Assembly: GCA_965246785.1 (NCBI GenBank)
Contig: CBDFFM010000032.1
Location: forward strand, 351,281 to 415,280
Direction of reading: 5' to 3'
Length of the DNA stretch: 64,000 nucleotides
Source of the DNA: UBA1952 sp965246785
Lineage (GTDB): Bacteria > Bacteroidota > Bacteroidia > Chitinophagales > Chitinophagaceae
Position 1 is the stretch's first letter; each line of letters opens with the position of its first letter. The position numbers were made by a program, and so were the translations under genes. Of this stretch, positions 46,657 through 55,690 are shown piece by piece. Below the pieces are notes generated by a model. It was not told the origin of the DNA. It worked only from the letters and a program-made list of their open reading frames with translations, and made no database searches.

Positions 46657-48942
46657 TTATGCAGGCACTGCTGCGCTATTCTTTGCGTTCTCTGCGCGGA
46701 TTACGTTCAGCGCGCCACCCGACTTAAACCACTCAATCTGTTGCGCATTGTATGTATGGTTCAGCATAACCGCGTCGGATGAGCCGTCGGTGTGGCGGAG
46801 CAGCATGACGAGCTGCTGGCCGGGGGCAAAGTTGAGCAGGCCGGTGATGTCAACTATATCGTCTTCCTGCACCTTGTCGTAGTCATCCTTGTTATTAAAG
46901 GTGAGGGCCAGCATCCCCTGCTTTTTCAGGTTGGTTTCATGGATGCGCGCGAAGCTCTTCACCACAATGGCACGGACGCCGAGGTGGCGCGGCTCCATGG
47001 CGGCATGCTCACGGGAGGAGCCTTCGCCGTAATTCTCATCGCCTACCACTACGCTGCCGATGCCGGCGCCCTTATAGGCGCGTTGCACCTTGGGCACCTC
47101 ATCGTACTGGCCGGTAAGCCCATTTTTCACAAGGTTCGTCTCCATATTGAAGGCGTTAATCGCGCCTATCAGCATGTTATTGGAGATATTGTCCAGATGT
47201 CCGCGGTATTTCAGCCAGGGGCCGGCCATTGAGATGTGGTCGGTCGTGCATTTGCCGAAGGCCTTAATAAGAAGGCGCAGGCCTTGAAGCTCCGTGCCTT
47301 CCCATGCCGGGAATGGCTCAAGTAGTTGCAGGCGGTCGGAAAGCGAATGAACCACTACCTCTACCTTGCTGCCGTCTTCCGCAGGGGCCAGATAGCCGGG
47401 GTCGTCCACGTCGTAGCCCTTGGGAGGCAACTCGTAGCCGGTAGGTTCGTCAAGCATCACTTCTTCTCCCTGCGCGTTCGTCAGCTTATCAGTCAGCGGG
47501 TTGAAGCTGAGCTTACCTGCAATGGCGAAGGCAGTCGTGATTTCCGGCGAGGCCACGAAGGCGTGTGTGCCGGCGTATGAGTCGTTGCGCTTCGCGAAGT
47601 TTCTGTTGAAGGAGGTAACGATGGTGTTCTTACGCTTCGGGTCGTCAATATGTCGTGCCCACTGGCCGATGCAGGGGCCGCAAGCATTAGCCAGTACAAT
47701 GCCTCCCATATCGGCGAAGGTGGCGAGGTAGCCGTCGCGCTCCACCGTGAAGCGCACCATTTCGGAACCGGGCGTGATGGTGTACTCGCTCGCGGCCTTC
47801 AGGCCTTTGTCGCTCGCCTGCTTCGCGATGGAAGCGGCGCGGGAGATGTCTTCATAAGAAGAATTGGTGCAGGAGCCGATGAGGGCCACTTCCACCGTAT
47901 CCGGCCAGCCATGCTCCCTGACGGCAGCGGCAAGTTGGGAGATAGGCGTTGCAAGGTCAGGCGTGAAGGGGCCGTTCACATAAGGCTCCAGCTCGCTCAG
48001 ATTGATTTCAATGACCTGGTCGTAGAAGATTTCGGGGTTCTGATATACCTCCTCATCCGCACGCAGGTGCGCTGTAATCTTATCTGCAGCATCGGCAATC
48101 TCCGCCCGGCTCGTGGCGCGGAGATAGTCGGCCATCTTCTGGCCATAGGCAAAGAGGGAAGTGGTGGCGCCAATCTCCGCGCCCATGTTGCAGATGGTGC
48201 CCTTGCCTGTGCAGGAAAGCGCATCTGCGCCTTCGCCGAAGTATTCAACAATAGCGCCGGTGCCACCCTTCACGGTGGTGATGCCGGCTACTTTCAGAAT
48301 GACGTCTTTCGCGGAAGCCCAGCCGCTCAGCTTGCCCGTCAGCTTCACGCCGATGAGCTTTGGCATCTTCAGCTCCCAGGCCAGACCGGCCATTACATCC
48401 ACTGCATCCGCTCCGCCTACGCCTATGGCTATCATACCGAGGCCGCCGGCGTTGGGCGTGTGGCTGTCTGTGCCTATCATCATGCCGCCGGGGAAGGCGT
48501 AATTCTCCAGCACTACCTGGTGGATAATGCCGGCCCCCGGCTTCCAGAAGCCGATGCCGTATTTATTGGAGATAGAAGCGAGGAAATTATAGACCTCGGC
48601 ATTGACGTCCAGCGCGGTGTGCAGGTCTTGCTCAGCGCCGGTCTTGGCCTGGATGAGGTGGTCGCAGTGCACCGTGGAGGGCACGGCTACGCGGTCGCGG
48701 CCGCAGGTATCAAACTGGAGGAGCGCCATCTGGGCGGTGGCATCCTGCATAGCCACGCGGTCGGGGGCGAAGTTGACGTAGTCACGGCCACGCTCGTAGG
48801 CGCGGGTGGGGGACTCGTGGGTGTGGGCGTAGAGAATCTTCTCTGTAAGGGTGAGGGGACGGCCTACCAGCTTGCGGGCTGCGTCAATCTTTCCGGGCAT
48901 CTCAGCATAGACGCGCTGTATGAGGTCAAGGTCAAAAGCCAT
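46657..48942 (-). CDS. acn: Aconitate hydratase
   Basis: A 761-residue 4Fe-4S enzyme that interconverts citrate and isocitrate. Length and motifs fit the mitochondrial-type aconitase common in Bacteroidota. Visible are STVHCDHLIQ, PGGMMIGTDSHTPNAGG, the first cluster Cys in IGSCTNSS and the other two in ANACGPCIGQW. GDENYGEGSSREHAA in the swivel domain carries the active-site Ser. ATG 48942 was chosen over 49008 because a TACCTTCG promoter box lies between them. Confidence 0.96.
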   Translation of the reverse strand: MAFDLDLIQRVYAEMPGKIDAARKLVGRPLTLTEKILYAHTHESPTRAYERGRDYVNFAPDRVAMQDATAQMALLQFDTCGRDRVAVPSTVHCDHLIQAKTGAEQDLHTALDVNAEVYNFLASISNKYGIGFWKPGAGIIHQVVLENYAFPGGMMIGTDSHTPNAGGLGMIAIGVGGADAVDVMAGLAWELKMPKLIGVKLTGKLSGWASAKDVILKVAGITTVKGGTGAIVEYFGEGADALSCTGKGTICNMGAEIGATTSLFAYGQKMADYLRATSRAEIADAADKITAHLRADEEVYQNPEIFYDQVIEINLSELEPYVNGPFTPDLATPISQLAAAVREHGWPDTVEVALIGSCTNSSYEDISRAASIAKQASDKGLKAASEYTITPGSEMVRFTVERDGYLATFADMGGIVLANACGPCIGQWARHIDDPKRKNTIVTSFNRNFAKRNDSYAGTHAFVASPEITTAFAIAGKLSFNPLTDKLTNAQGEEVMLDEPTGYELPPKGYDVDDPGYLAPAEDGSKVEVVVHSLSDRLQLLEPFPAWEGTELQGLRLLIKAFGKCTTDHISMAGPWLKYRGHLDNISNNMLIGAINAFNMETNLVKNGLTGQYDEVPKVQRAYKGAGIGSVVVGDENYGEGSSREHAAMEPRHLGVRAIVVKSFARIHETNLKKQGMLALTFNNKDDYDKVQEDDIVDITGLLNFAPGQQLVMLLRHTDGSSDAVMLNHTYNAQQIEWFKSGGALNVIRAENAKNSAAVPA

Positions 48943-49121
48943 TGCGAAGGAGCGGAATTTTTGGTACGGCGCGAAGGTAACGGATAGGCGGGAAGCCCTG
49001 CGGAGCATGAGAAGGGTTTTTACAAGATGTTATGGCAGCGCTCAATGCCTTACGAGTAGAATTTGATATTTGTCAATAGCCAGGCGGCTTATCGGGGTGA
49101 CCTTTACAGCCAATTTATTTC

Positions 49122-49757
49122 ATGAAGACAAAACTCCTCGGCAGCATATACGCTACAATGGCTTTAGTTGCCATCACAGTAATTACTTCATGCAAAAAAG
49201 AATCGGTTGCGCCAGCGGGATGGTTCACTAAGAATCGGGACTATTACTATGATTACGCTACCGACACTTCCAACATCGTGAACTATCGCCAGCTTTCAGT
49301 AATACCGGGATTTGCCCCCGACGAACTTTTCTTTTACGAAAGCTCGCCCGATACTAATATCATTATCTCCGGAACGCAGGTGTTTGAGATATTCGGTAAT
49401 GGGCTTATTACACCCAAAGACGACGGTCTGTATCAAGAGTCTGCCGGCACATGCGGCTTTGGTTTTTCGTTCAATGACTTTAAATACCTTTTCATCCCCG
49501 CGTGGCCGGAAGCAGGGCAGCGCGTTCCGCAATACGGCTGCGCCCACACCGATGAGGGGACAAATACCATTCTGAATACGGACACCGCTATCACGGTGCC
49601 CGCAGGCACATACCATACTTTTTGCGTGCTGCACCCGAACGGCGATAAATCTTACTGGAGCCGCGAAGTGGGCATCATCATGTACGACCAATGGCAGCAT
49701 GACCGGGCATTGCCCCTTGTGCGGTTAGGCAGCTTGAAGCTGCGGCGTATGGATTGA
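49122..49757 (+). CDS. Hypothetical lipoprotein
   Basis: A 211-residue lipoprotein; the lipobox is VITSC at about residues 20-24, followed by Lys-Lys. The mature part is Tyr-rich (NRDYYYDYATD) and ends in beta strands typical of small Bacteroidota surface lipoproteins: AGTYHTFCVLHPNG and WSREVGIIMYDQW. I do not recognise a family. It has no obvious partner; the tRNA-secE-nusG unit follows. Confidence 0.75.
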   Translation: MKTKLLGSIYATMALVAITVITSCKKESVAPAGWFTKNRDYYYDYATDTSNIVNYRQLSVIPGFAPDELFFYESSPDTNIIISGTQVFEIFGNGLITPKDDGLYQESAGTCGFGFSFNDFKYLFIPAWPEAGQRVPQYGCAHTDEGTNTILNTDTAITVPAGTYHTFCVLHPNGDKSYWSREVGIIMYDQWQHDRALPLVRLGSLKLRRMD

Positions 49758-49805
49758 GGAGTAGTCACCTACTTGCACCCGCTGAATTTTCCCGCGAACT
49801 TTCCT

Positions 49806-49813
49806 TACATTTG
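49806..49813 (+). promoter_or_regulatory. -7 box for tRNA-Trp-secE-nusG
   Basis: TACATTTG matches the consensus 46 bp before tRNA-Trp. No other promoter box is seen before secE, so the tRNA and the two protein genes may share a transcript. Confidence 0.55.
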
Positions 49814-49859
49814 CCCTATCCCGCTCCATGGCGGGCTTTGTTTTTAGTTCTTCTCACTT

Positions 49860-49930
49860 ACGGGCATAGTTCAATGGTAGAATAGAGGTCTCCAAAACCT
49901 TTGATCGTGGTTCGAATCCGCGTGCCCGTG
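49860..49930 (+). tRNA. tRNA-Trp (anticodon CCA)
   Basis: A full cloverleaf: acceptor ACGGGCA pairs with TGCCCGT, D arm GTTC/GAAT, anticodon stem GAGGT/ACCTT with loop CTCCAAA, and T arm CGTGG/CCGCG with TTCGAAT. Discriminator G is as expected for Trp. It directly precedes secE, a conserved bacterial arrangement. Confidence 0.97.
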
Positions 49931-49939
49931 CTTCTTTTA

Positions 49940-50012
49940 ATTCAAAATTCAAAATGCAAAATTCAAAACCTAATGGTGCTGTGCTTTTGCATTTTGCATT
50001 TTACATTTTGCA
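49940..50012. repeat. Inverted pair of 7-bp arrays between tRNA-Trp and secE
   Basis: The left arm is ATTCAAA, ATTCAAA, ATGCAAA, ATTCAAA (49940-49967). The right arm is TTTTGCA, TTTTGCA, TTTTACA, TTTTGCA (49985-50012). The arms are near reverse complements and can form a long AT-rich stem between the processed tRNA and the secE start. Confidence 0.85.
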
Positions 50013-50022
50013 GTAACGCCCA

Positions 50023-50220
50023 ATGGCAAAATTCGGTTCTTACGTTCAGGAGGCTTATGATGAGCTCGTACATAAAGTAAGCTGGCCTTCATGGGACGAG
50101 CTGCAGCAGACCACCATCATTGTTCTGGTTGCCCTCGCCTTCATTACCCTCATCATCTTCGGCATGGACTTCGCCGCCGAGCGTGTCCTGTCCATCGTCT
50201 ATAACGTGCTGGGCAGATAG
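50023..50220 (+). CDS. secE: Preprotein translocase subunit SecE
   Basis: A 65-residue inner-membrane protein that clamps SecY. It has the single-helix bacterial form: an amphipathic N-terminus (YDELVHKVSWPSWDELQQTT, with the conserved V-x-WP) and one membrane helix (about residues 32-52). tRNA-Trp upstream and nusG downstream match the usual neighbours. Confidence 0.95.
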   Translation: MAKFGSYVQEAYDELVHKVSWPSWDELQQTTIIVLVALAFITLIIFGMDFAAERVLSIVYNVLGR

Positions 50221-50322
50221 ACTTTAGTCTAAAGCCGGTAGTAAAAAGTAGCAAGCCTGTCTCCGGACAAGCTGCTGCGCTACAACGGCTTTCTGCTTTC
50301 CATTCCAAACTTTCTATTATCC

Positions 50323-50907
50323 ATGACGGACATGAATACGGGCGCCGCTCCCTCCCCGGCGATGAATGAGAATACCAAGTGGTATGTGCTGCGCGTAGTG
50401 AGCGGCAAAGAGCGCAAGGTAAAGGAGCACTTAGACAAGGAAATCCGCCTCTCCGGCTGGGGCGGCACTATCATGCAGGTTCTTTGCCCCTTTGAGAAGG
50501 TATTTAAGGTGCTGAATGGCAAGAAGGTGCTGCGAGAGAAGATTTCTTACCCCGGCTACATCATGATTGAGGCTACCGACCGCCTTAATGACCTCATGAT
50601 TCAGACCATTACCTCCGTGACGGGTGTCATACACTTCCTGGGCAAGGAAAACCCTACGCCGCTGCGCAAGGCAGAGGTGAACAAGATGTTTGGCAAGATG
50701 GATGAGCAGAGCGAGATTGGCGTAACGCTGGCCGAGCCGTACATCGTGGGCGAGACGGTCAAAATCATCGACGGCCCGTTCAACGACTTCAACGGCTCTG
50801 TGGAAGAGGTGAACGAAGAAAAGAAGAAGCTGAAGGTGGTTGTGAAAATCTTTGGCAGACCGACGCCGGTGGAGTTGAATTACATGCAGGTGGAGAAGAT
50901 TGCGTAA
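50323..50907 (+). CDS. nusG: Transcription termination/antitermination factor NusG
   Basis: A 194-residue elongation factor. The NGN domain reads KWYVLRVVSGKERKVKEHL and YPGYIMIEA, and the KOW domain ends the protein (GETVKIIDGPFNDFNGSVEEV). It lies 102 bp after secE. It is normally followed by rplK-rplA-rplJ-rplL-rpoBC; here a terminator and a T9SS protein gene follow, so the classical cluster is broken. Confidence 0.95.
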   Translation: MTDMNTGAAPSPAMNENTKWYVLRVVSGKERKVKEHLDKEIRLSGWGGTIMQVLCPFEKVFKVLNGKKVLREKISYPGYIMIEATDRLNDLMIQTITSVTGVIHFLGKENPTPLRKAEVNKMFGKMDEQSEIGVTLAEPYIVGETVKIIDGPFNDFNGSVEEVNEEKKKLKVVVKIFGRPTPVELNYMQVEKIA

Positions 50908-50933
50908 AGCGCTCTTCCTATCCTTTTATATGG

Positions 50934-50969
50934 CAATGCCGTCTCCCTGGAGACGGCATTGTGCTTTTT
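50934..50969 (+). terminator. Terminator of nusG
   Basis: A perfect 13-bp stem (50934-50946 with 50949-50961) with a 2-nt loop, followed by TGCTTTTT, closes the secE-nusG unit. Confidence 0.9.
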
Positions 50970-51021
50970 AGCCTTTGAGGGCATCCATATATCACGCAAC
51001 TTTATCCTAAATACTCTCTTT

Positions 51022-52449
51022 ATGAAACCACTGCTCCTTTGCTGCATCCTGTTATGGACGATGAGCGTTTCGGCGCAGCCGACTCCCGGCGCGGCTGCAA
51101 AGACAAGCACCACCGGCAAGCGCGTCATTGCATGGGTACGAAACTCCGTTGATGCAACCTCGGGCGCGCCCAGATTGGATTCTGTAACCTTCGCCTACGG
51201 CAATGGCCGAGGCTCTGACTATGACCCGTTTTATCTTACTTACTGGCCGTTCAACGGTTCTATTATTGCCGACTTCCTACCCTTTGAGAACACTCCGCTT
51301 CGCCCGACGCTGCTAAATGGCTTTTCTATTCCGCACGTAGCTTATGATTCTGCGACGCTCTTCTCTACTGTTGCTACTAGCAACGGAAGAATTGCGAAGC
51401 TCTGTTCCGGCAGGCGTGATTATGCATCTCCTACCGACCCAGCCTTATCAATCGCAAATGTGTTTGATACGCTTGGAAGCCAGACGAGTCAGAATAGTGA
51501 GGTGCTCAGCTACAGCGCAGGCAAGCTCAATGCCGTTTACCGCATTGCTAACAATGGCTCTGCGGACACCTTTACCATTCGGCTTATCAGCTACAATACA
51601 GCCGGCAATCCCGTTTTGGATAGCTTTCTAGTAGAAAAGACCTCTATGCACGCCAGCTATGCGCCCTATTACTCCACCCGTTATACCTATAATGCCAATG
51701 GACAGAATTTGACCTCTACATACACATCCTACGATTATACCACTGGCGCAATGAACGGCGGCTCACGCGAGACTAACACCTACCTAAGCAGCGGCCAGCT
51801 CTATACACGCTACTATGAATCCTACAATCTCTCCTCCCACACCTATGAGCCCGGCTCAACCGATACCTTAAGCTATCTCTCCGGCACCAACCTGCCGCTC
51901 AGCAGGGTTTCAACCGGGCTGAACACCAATGGCACTCCTTCCGGCTACGTAATTCGCTACAGCTTTCACTACAATGCCGCCGGCAAGTGCGATACCTTCC
52001 GGCAGATACAAGGCCCGAATGGTACGATAAACATCTCATCAATGTCGGTAATAAGCTATACGTCGGACAACTATCCCGCGAGCAAGACGGATTATGATGC
52101 GCTAACTGCACCCGCAACATATCTCCGCACCGAGCGCTACTATTACGAGCCCTACACCCTCGGCATCACCCCCATCCCCACTACATCCACACAGTCCACC
52201 ATCTCCATCTACCCCAATCCCACCACAGGCCGCATCACCATCAATCACCCGGATTTGAAGCCCGGCACACCCATCACCATCCTCATCGCCAACACCGCCG
52301 GGCAGGCTGTACATGCGGAGACCCTCACTTCACAAGGCACGAAGACCATAGTAACGCTGGGAGACGAGGCTTCGCCCGGCATTTACAGCATCCGCGTATC
52401 CGCTACGGGCGGCGCGGCGCTGTATAGCGGTATATTACTGAAATTATAA
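51022..52449 (+). CDS. Large secreted protein with T9SS sorting domain
   Basis: A 475-residue exported protein with a signal peptide ending SVSAQ. The body (about residues 40-380) consists of repeated beta-rich segments such as YSTRYTYNANGQNLTSTY and IRYSFHYNAAGKCDTF, which resemble YD-type repeats. The T9SS domain begins ISIYPNPTTGRITINH and ends GIYSIRVSATGG. No catalytic motif is visible; a structural surface role is likely. ATG 51022 gives the signal peptide. Confidence 0.85.
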   Translation: MKPLLLCCILLWTMSVSAQPTPGAAAKTSTTGKRVIAWVRNSVDATSGAPRLDSVTFAYGNGRGSDYDPFYLTYWPFNGSIIADFLPFENTPLRPTLLNGFSIPHVAYDSATLFSTVATSNGRIAKLCSGRRDYASPTDPALSIANVFDTLGSQTSQNSEVLSYSAGKLNAVYRIANNGSADTFTIRLISYNTAGNPVLDSFLVEKTSMHASYAPYYSTRYTYNANGQNLTSTYTSYDYTTGAMNGGSRETNTYLSSGQLYTRYYESYNLSSHTYEPGSTDTLSYLSGTNLPLSRVSTGLNTNGTPSGYVIRYSFHYNAAGKCDTFRQIQGPNGTINISSMSVISYTSDNYPASKTDYDALTAPATYLRTERYYYEPYTLGITPIPTTSTQSTISIYPNPTTGRITINHPDLKPGTPITILIANTAGQAVHAETLTSQGTKTIVTLGDEASPGIYSIRVSATGGAALYSGILLKL

Positions 52450-52500
52450 AGCTCAAAAGGCTTCCGCAGGCATATGCTACTTATGGGCTTTTGCAAAAAG

Positions 52501-52588
52501 CCCGGTCGCTGAGCGTAGCCGAAGCGCCTACCCCGGTGTTGTGTGCACAGTAAACGGATAGGCGCTTCGGCTACGCTCAGCGACCGGG
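52501..52588. repeat. Perfect 30-bp inverted repeat
   Basis: Arms at 52501-52530 and 52559-52588 are exact reverse complements around a 28-nt loop. The core word is CGCTGAGCGTAGCCGAAGCG. It lies between two convergent genes and is too long for a plain terminator; no T tract follows. Confidence 0.92.
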
Positions 52589-52641
52589 ACGCTTAACGCA
52601 TCCCATCAGTAACTTCTGCCCGCGTCATTGCGGCGCAGGGC

Positions 52642-53367
52642 CTATCCCTCCAGGTGAATGGATATAACAATCGTCCGCGTCTTAATGCTCTCAATGGCAT
52701 TGGTCAGGGGCAGGTTCGGGTCGCGGTATATCTGGTCAACGAGGCCCTGGGAGAGCTTTATCTCCGGTGAGAAGATGAAGTTGGGGTAGTAAAGCTCAAA
52801 GCCAAAGCCGATTTCGTAGCCCGCATCAAAGGGTTTGAACTTGAGGAACTCGTTGTTCTTTTTAGAATTGCGGTTAGCCGCCAGGTCGTAGTCAATTTTG
52901 CCGCCGGCAAGGGCGTAAAAGCGGAAGTTGTGGAAGCGGTCGCTCTTAAACTTTAGCTGTAGCGGAAAGGTGAAGTAAATGGCCTCAATCGTCCGGTCCT
53001 GGACGGTATCGTAAGAAGCGCCGCCGACGGGGTACATAGTCTGTTGAAACTTCAGCTTCTTTTCAGAGAATTGCAGCGAGGGCGTGGTGCGCAGGTCCAC
53101 ATACTTATGCAGCTTCAGGTTGCCCATAAGGCCCAGCGTAAAGCCCGGGCCCCAATAGGGCTGGATGTACTTAAAGGTATCGGTAAGCGCAAAGGCCTCG
53201 GTATAGCGTATGCGGAACTGCGCCACATTTGCAGCGAAGGTGAGGCCGAAGTAATAGGGCTTCGCATCGTGGTCAGACATGTTCTGCACCTTCTGTTGTG
53301 CATCCGCCGCAGGCGAAACGCTCATCAATACAATCAGGATGCAAAGCAGGCGGAGCAGGGGCTTCAT
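52642..53367 (-). CDS. porT: PorT-family outer-membrane protein (T9SS component)
   Basis: A 241-residue protein with a signal peptide ending ADAQ and an eight-strand barrel pattern. The order NMSDHDAKPYYFGLTFAAN, LRTTPSLQFSEKKLKF, IEAIYFTFPLQLKFKSDR, FRFYALAGGKIDYDLA and the end SIKTRTIVISIHLEG matches PorT/SprT, an outer-membrane part of the type IX secretion system. It fits the several T9SS cargo genes in the window. A TACCTTCG box lies upstream. Confidence 0.82.
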   Translation of the reverse strand: MKPLLRLLCILIVLMSVSPAADAQQKVQNMSDHDAKPYYFGLTFAANVAQFRIRYTEAFALTDTFKYIQPYWGPGFTLGLMGNLKLHKYVDLRTTPSLQFSEKKLKFQQTMYPVGGASYDTVQDRTIEAIYFTFPLQLKFKSDRFHNFRFYALAGGKIDYDLAANRNSKKNNEFLKFKPFDAGYEIGFGFELYYPNFIFSPEIKLSQGLVDQIYRDPNLPLTNAIESIKTRTIVISIHLEG

Positions 53368-53433
53368 GGGGTGGAATAACGCGCGGGACGAAGGTAAGGT
53401 ATGGGGAGGCGTGTTAAATGAAACGCCCTCCGT

Positions 53434-53928
53434 TCAGAAATACCCGAAGTAGGCCTTGCTGTGGGTGGCGTATTCAATGTTCACTTCATCGCCGGCGGAG
53501 AGGGCAGCGTAATACTCGGCGCTTACCTCAATACTCAGCTTTACCGCGGAGGCGAGGTAGAAGAAATGGGTGTTCGTCTGCGGCATGTATCGCTTCCGCG
53601 TGATGATGGTGCGCTCCACCGTCTTCGTGCCGGCGCGCAGGTCGCGGTGCAGTTTGTACAGCGACGCGCGGTAGGCAATTCCCGCGCCGCCCAAAGTAAG
53701 GAAGAGCAGCACCCCGACACCGGAGAAGTAGCCCGCGTAAGAAAAAGGATTGGGCATTCCCGCAAAGGCCTTGCCCCAGGCCCCCGCAAAAGGCAGCCCG
53801 AAGCAGATGGGCAGGAGCACACGCAAGACACGATAGAGTTGCCTGCGCTCGCGCGCCTCCTGTCGCTTAAGGAAGGCGGTCTCATCAGGCGCCATCGGCT
53901 CTGAATATCGGACTACGGCAAGTGGCAT
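53434..53928 (-). CDS. Two-helix membrane protein of unknown function
   Basis: A 164-residue protein. Two membrane helices (about residues 34-52 and 64-84) are followed by a cytosolic or periplasmic beta-rich domain (TVERTIITRKRYMPQTNTHF, then LSIEVSAEYYAALSAGDEVNIEY). The layout resembles small proteins with an SH3-like soluble end. It starts 12 bp after the M32 carboxypeptidase gene on the same strand. No family recognised. Confidence 0.65.
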   Translation of the reverse strand: MPLAVVRYSEPMAPDETAFLKRQEARERRQLYRVLRVLLPICFGLPFAGAWGKAFAGMPNPFSYAGYFSGVGVLLFLTLGGAGIAYRASLYKLHRDLRAGTKTVERTIITRKRYMPQTNTHFFYLASAVKLSIEVSAEYYAALSAGDEVNIEYATHSKAYFGYF

Positions 53929-53940
53929 GTGCGTCGCATA

Positions 53941-55449
53941 TTAAACGCCGTAAATGCCGCCATATTTTTCGCTCGAGTAGCGCAGAAAGGCGGAAATGTC
54001 CAGGCCATGACCGGTAATGCGCGTGCACAATTCCTCCGACCGATAGCGCCGGCCATGCTGATGAATGTTCGTTCTCAGCCAGCCCAGCAGTGCAGCAAAA
54101 TCGCCACGCTCCGTATCAGGGATAAGGTTGGGTAGGCCGCGCTTCGCCTCCTCCCAGAATTGCGCGGCGTAGAATGAGCCGAGCGAGTACGTAGGGAAGT
54201 AGCCAAACGAGCCGTGGCTCCAGTGTACATCCTGCAGGATGCCCTTTACATCATTAGGCGGGGTAAGGCCGAGGTACTGTTGGTATTTATCATTCCAGGC
54301 ATCGCGCAGCCCGGCAGCGTCAATGCTGCCTTCCAATAAACCCTTTTCCAACTCATAGCGAATCATGACGTGGAAGTGATAGGTCAGTTCATCCGCCTCC
54401 GTGCGTATGAGGGATGGCTGCACCTTGTTCATGCCGGCGTAGAAGTGCCGGAGGGTTGTATTGTCCAATTGTTGCGGGAAACGGGCTTGCAGGATGGGGT
54501 AGAAGTGCTCCCAGAAGTGGAGGCCGCGGCCCACGCAGTTCTCCCAAAGCCGGCTCTGGCTCTCATGGATAGACAGGGAGGCCGGCTGCCCCAACGGCAT
54601 GCCATACTCACCGTCCGGAAGACCTTGCTCATACAGCGCATGACCGCCCTCATGGATGGTGCTCCAAAGCAGCGAGGCAAAATTTCCCTCATCCACCCGC
54701 GTAGTGATGCGCACATCTGCAGGAGCGAAGGAGGTGGTAAAAGGATGCTCGGAATAATCCTGCCGGCCCGCATCAAAATCGTAGCCCATTGCTTTCAGTA
54801 CTTCTACGGAGAAGGCCCATTGGTCTTCCTTCGGGAAGCGCTGCGCGAAGAAGGCATCGTCCACCTGCGGCTGTTCCTTTATAGCCGCCAAAAGCGGCGG
54901 AAGCGCTTCCCGCACACGCGTAAAGACACTGTCAAGCATTGCTACGGTAGCGCCTTTCTCATAATCATCCAGCAAGGCATCGTAAGGGTGCTGCGCGAAG
55001 CCATACAGTTCCGCCTGTTTCCTTTTCAGGGAAATCATATTGGCAAGCTGCGGCGCATAAATGCTGTAGTCCTGCGCCTTTCTCGCCGCGCTCCAGGCTT
55101 GTAAGGAGGTGCTACTAGCCTCGGTCAGCTCCTCAACGAATGCATCCGACAGGCGGGCAGCCTTTTCGTAATCTTCAAGGCTCAGGCGCACATTGGCGGC
55201 CTGTGCATCGCTCAAAGCGTCAGCATTAGCGGAAAGCTCGTGCAGCAGGCCGCGGTATTCATCACTGGTTAGCATGGCGTGCGCCTGCGAGGCTAACGTA
55301 GCAAGCTGCCGACCGCGTGCGTAAAAACCTTTGGGCGGCATGTAGGTTTCCTGGTCCCAGCCGAGCACGGCGGCGGCGTTGTTGAGGTCAGCAGCGCGTT
55401 GGGTAATGTCCAGGTATCGGGCGTATGTGGTGGAGGATTCGTTGGTCAT
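53941..55449 (-). CDS. M32 family metallocarboxypeptidase (Taq type)
   Basis: A 502-residue cytosolic zinc carboxypeptidase. The active-site helix TIHEGGHALYEQGLP carries HEGGH, followed by ESQSRLWENCVGRG with the third zinc ligand Glu, and LTYHFHVMIRYELEKGLLEG split around the conserved HxxxR. Length is normal for thermostable carboxypeptidase 1 relatives. It removes broad-specificity C-terminal residues. Confidence 0.93.
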   Translation of the reverse strand: MTNESSTTYARYLDITQRAADLNNAAAVLGWDQETYMPPKGFYARGRQLATLASQAHAMLTSDEYRGLLHELSANADALSDAQAANVRLSLEDYEKAARLSDAFVEELTEASSTSLQAWSAARKAQDYSIYAPQLANMISLKRKQAELYGFAQHPYDALLDDYEKGATVAMLDSVFTRVREALPPLLAAIKEQPQVDDAFFAQRFPKEDQWAFSVEVLKAMGYDFDAGRQDYSEHPFTTSFAPADVRITTRVDEGNFASLLWSTIHEGGHALYEQGLPDGEYGMPLGQPASLSIHESQSRLWENCVGRGLHFWEHFYPILQARFPQQLDNTTLRHFYAGMNKVQPSLIRTEADELTYHFHVMIRYELEKGLLEGSIDAAGLRDAWNDKYQQYLGLTPPNDVKGILQDVHWSHGSFGYFPTYSLGSFYAAQFWEEAKRGLPNLIPDTERGDFAALLGWLRTNIHQHGRRYRSEELCTRITGHGLDISAFLRYSSEKYGGIYGV

Positions 55450-55690
55450 TCTTAGTAGGTCGTAGTCGTTAGCTGTTGGTTGTCGGCATTTGCTATTTGC
55501 TCCAAATTAGCGCCTTTACACTATCCATTGGTGAAGGGGCAAAATGATTAGACGCTTTTACCGGGCCATTTAACCTATCTGCTTGTAAAACAAGGCCCTT
55601 AGCAAAGTATTGTTGTGCAAGTGAGCAAGGCGCGCACTTACGTTTGTGATGCAGCCGCCGCAAAGTAAACCGAGCGGCTGCGCAATAGCG

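Noticed and set aside
47650..48987. 445-codon open frame on the plus strand
   Set aside because: It is antisense to acn, His-rich and without any family pattern; a shadow of the high-GC aconitase gene.
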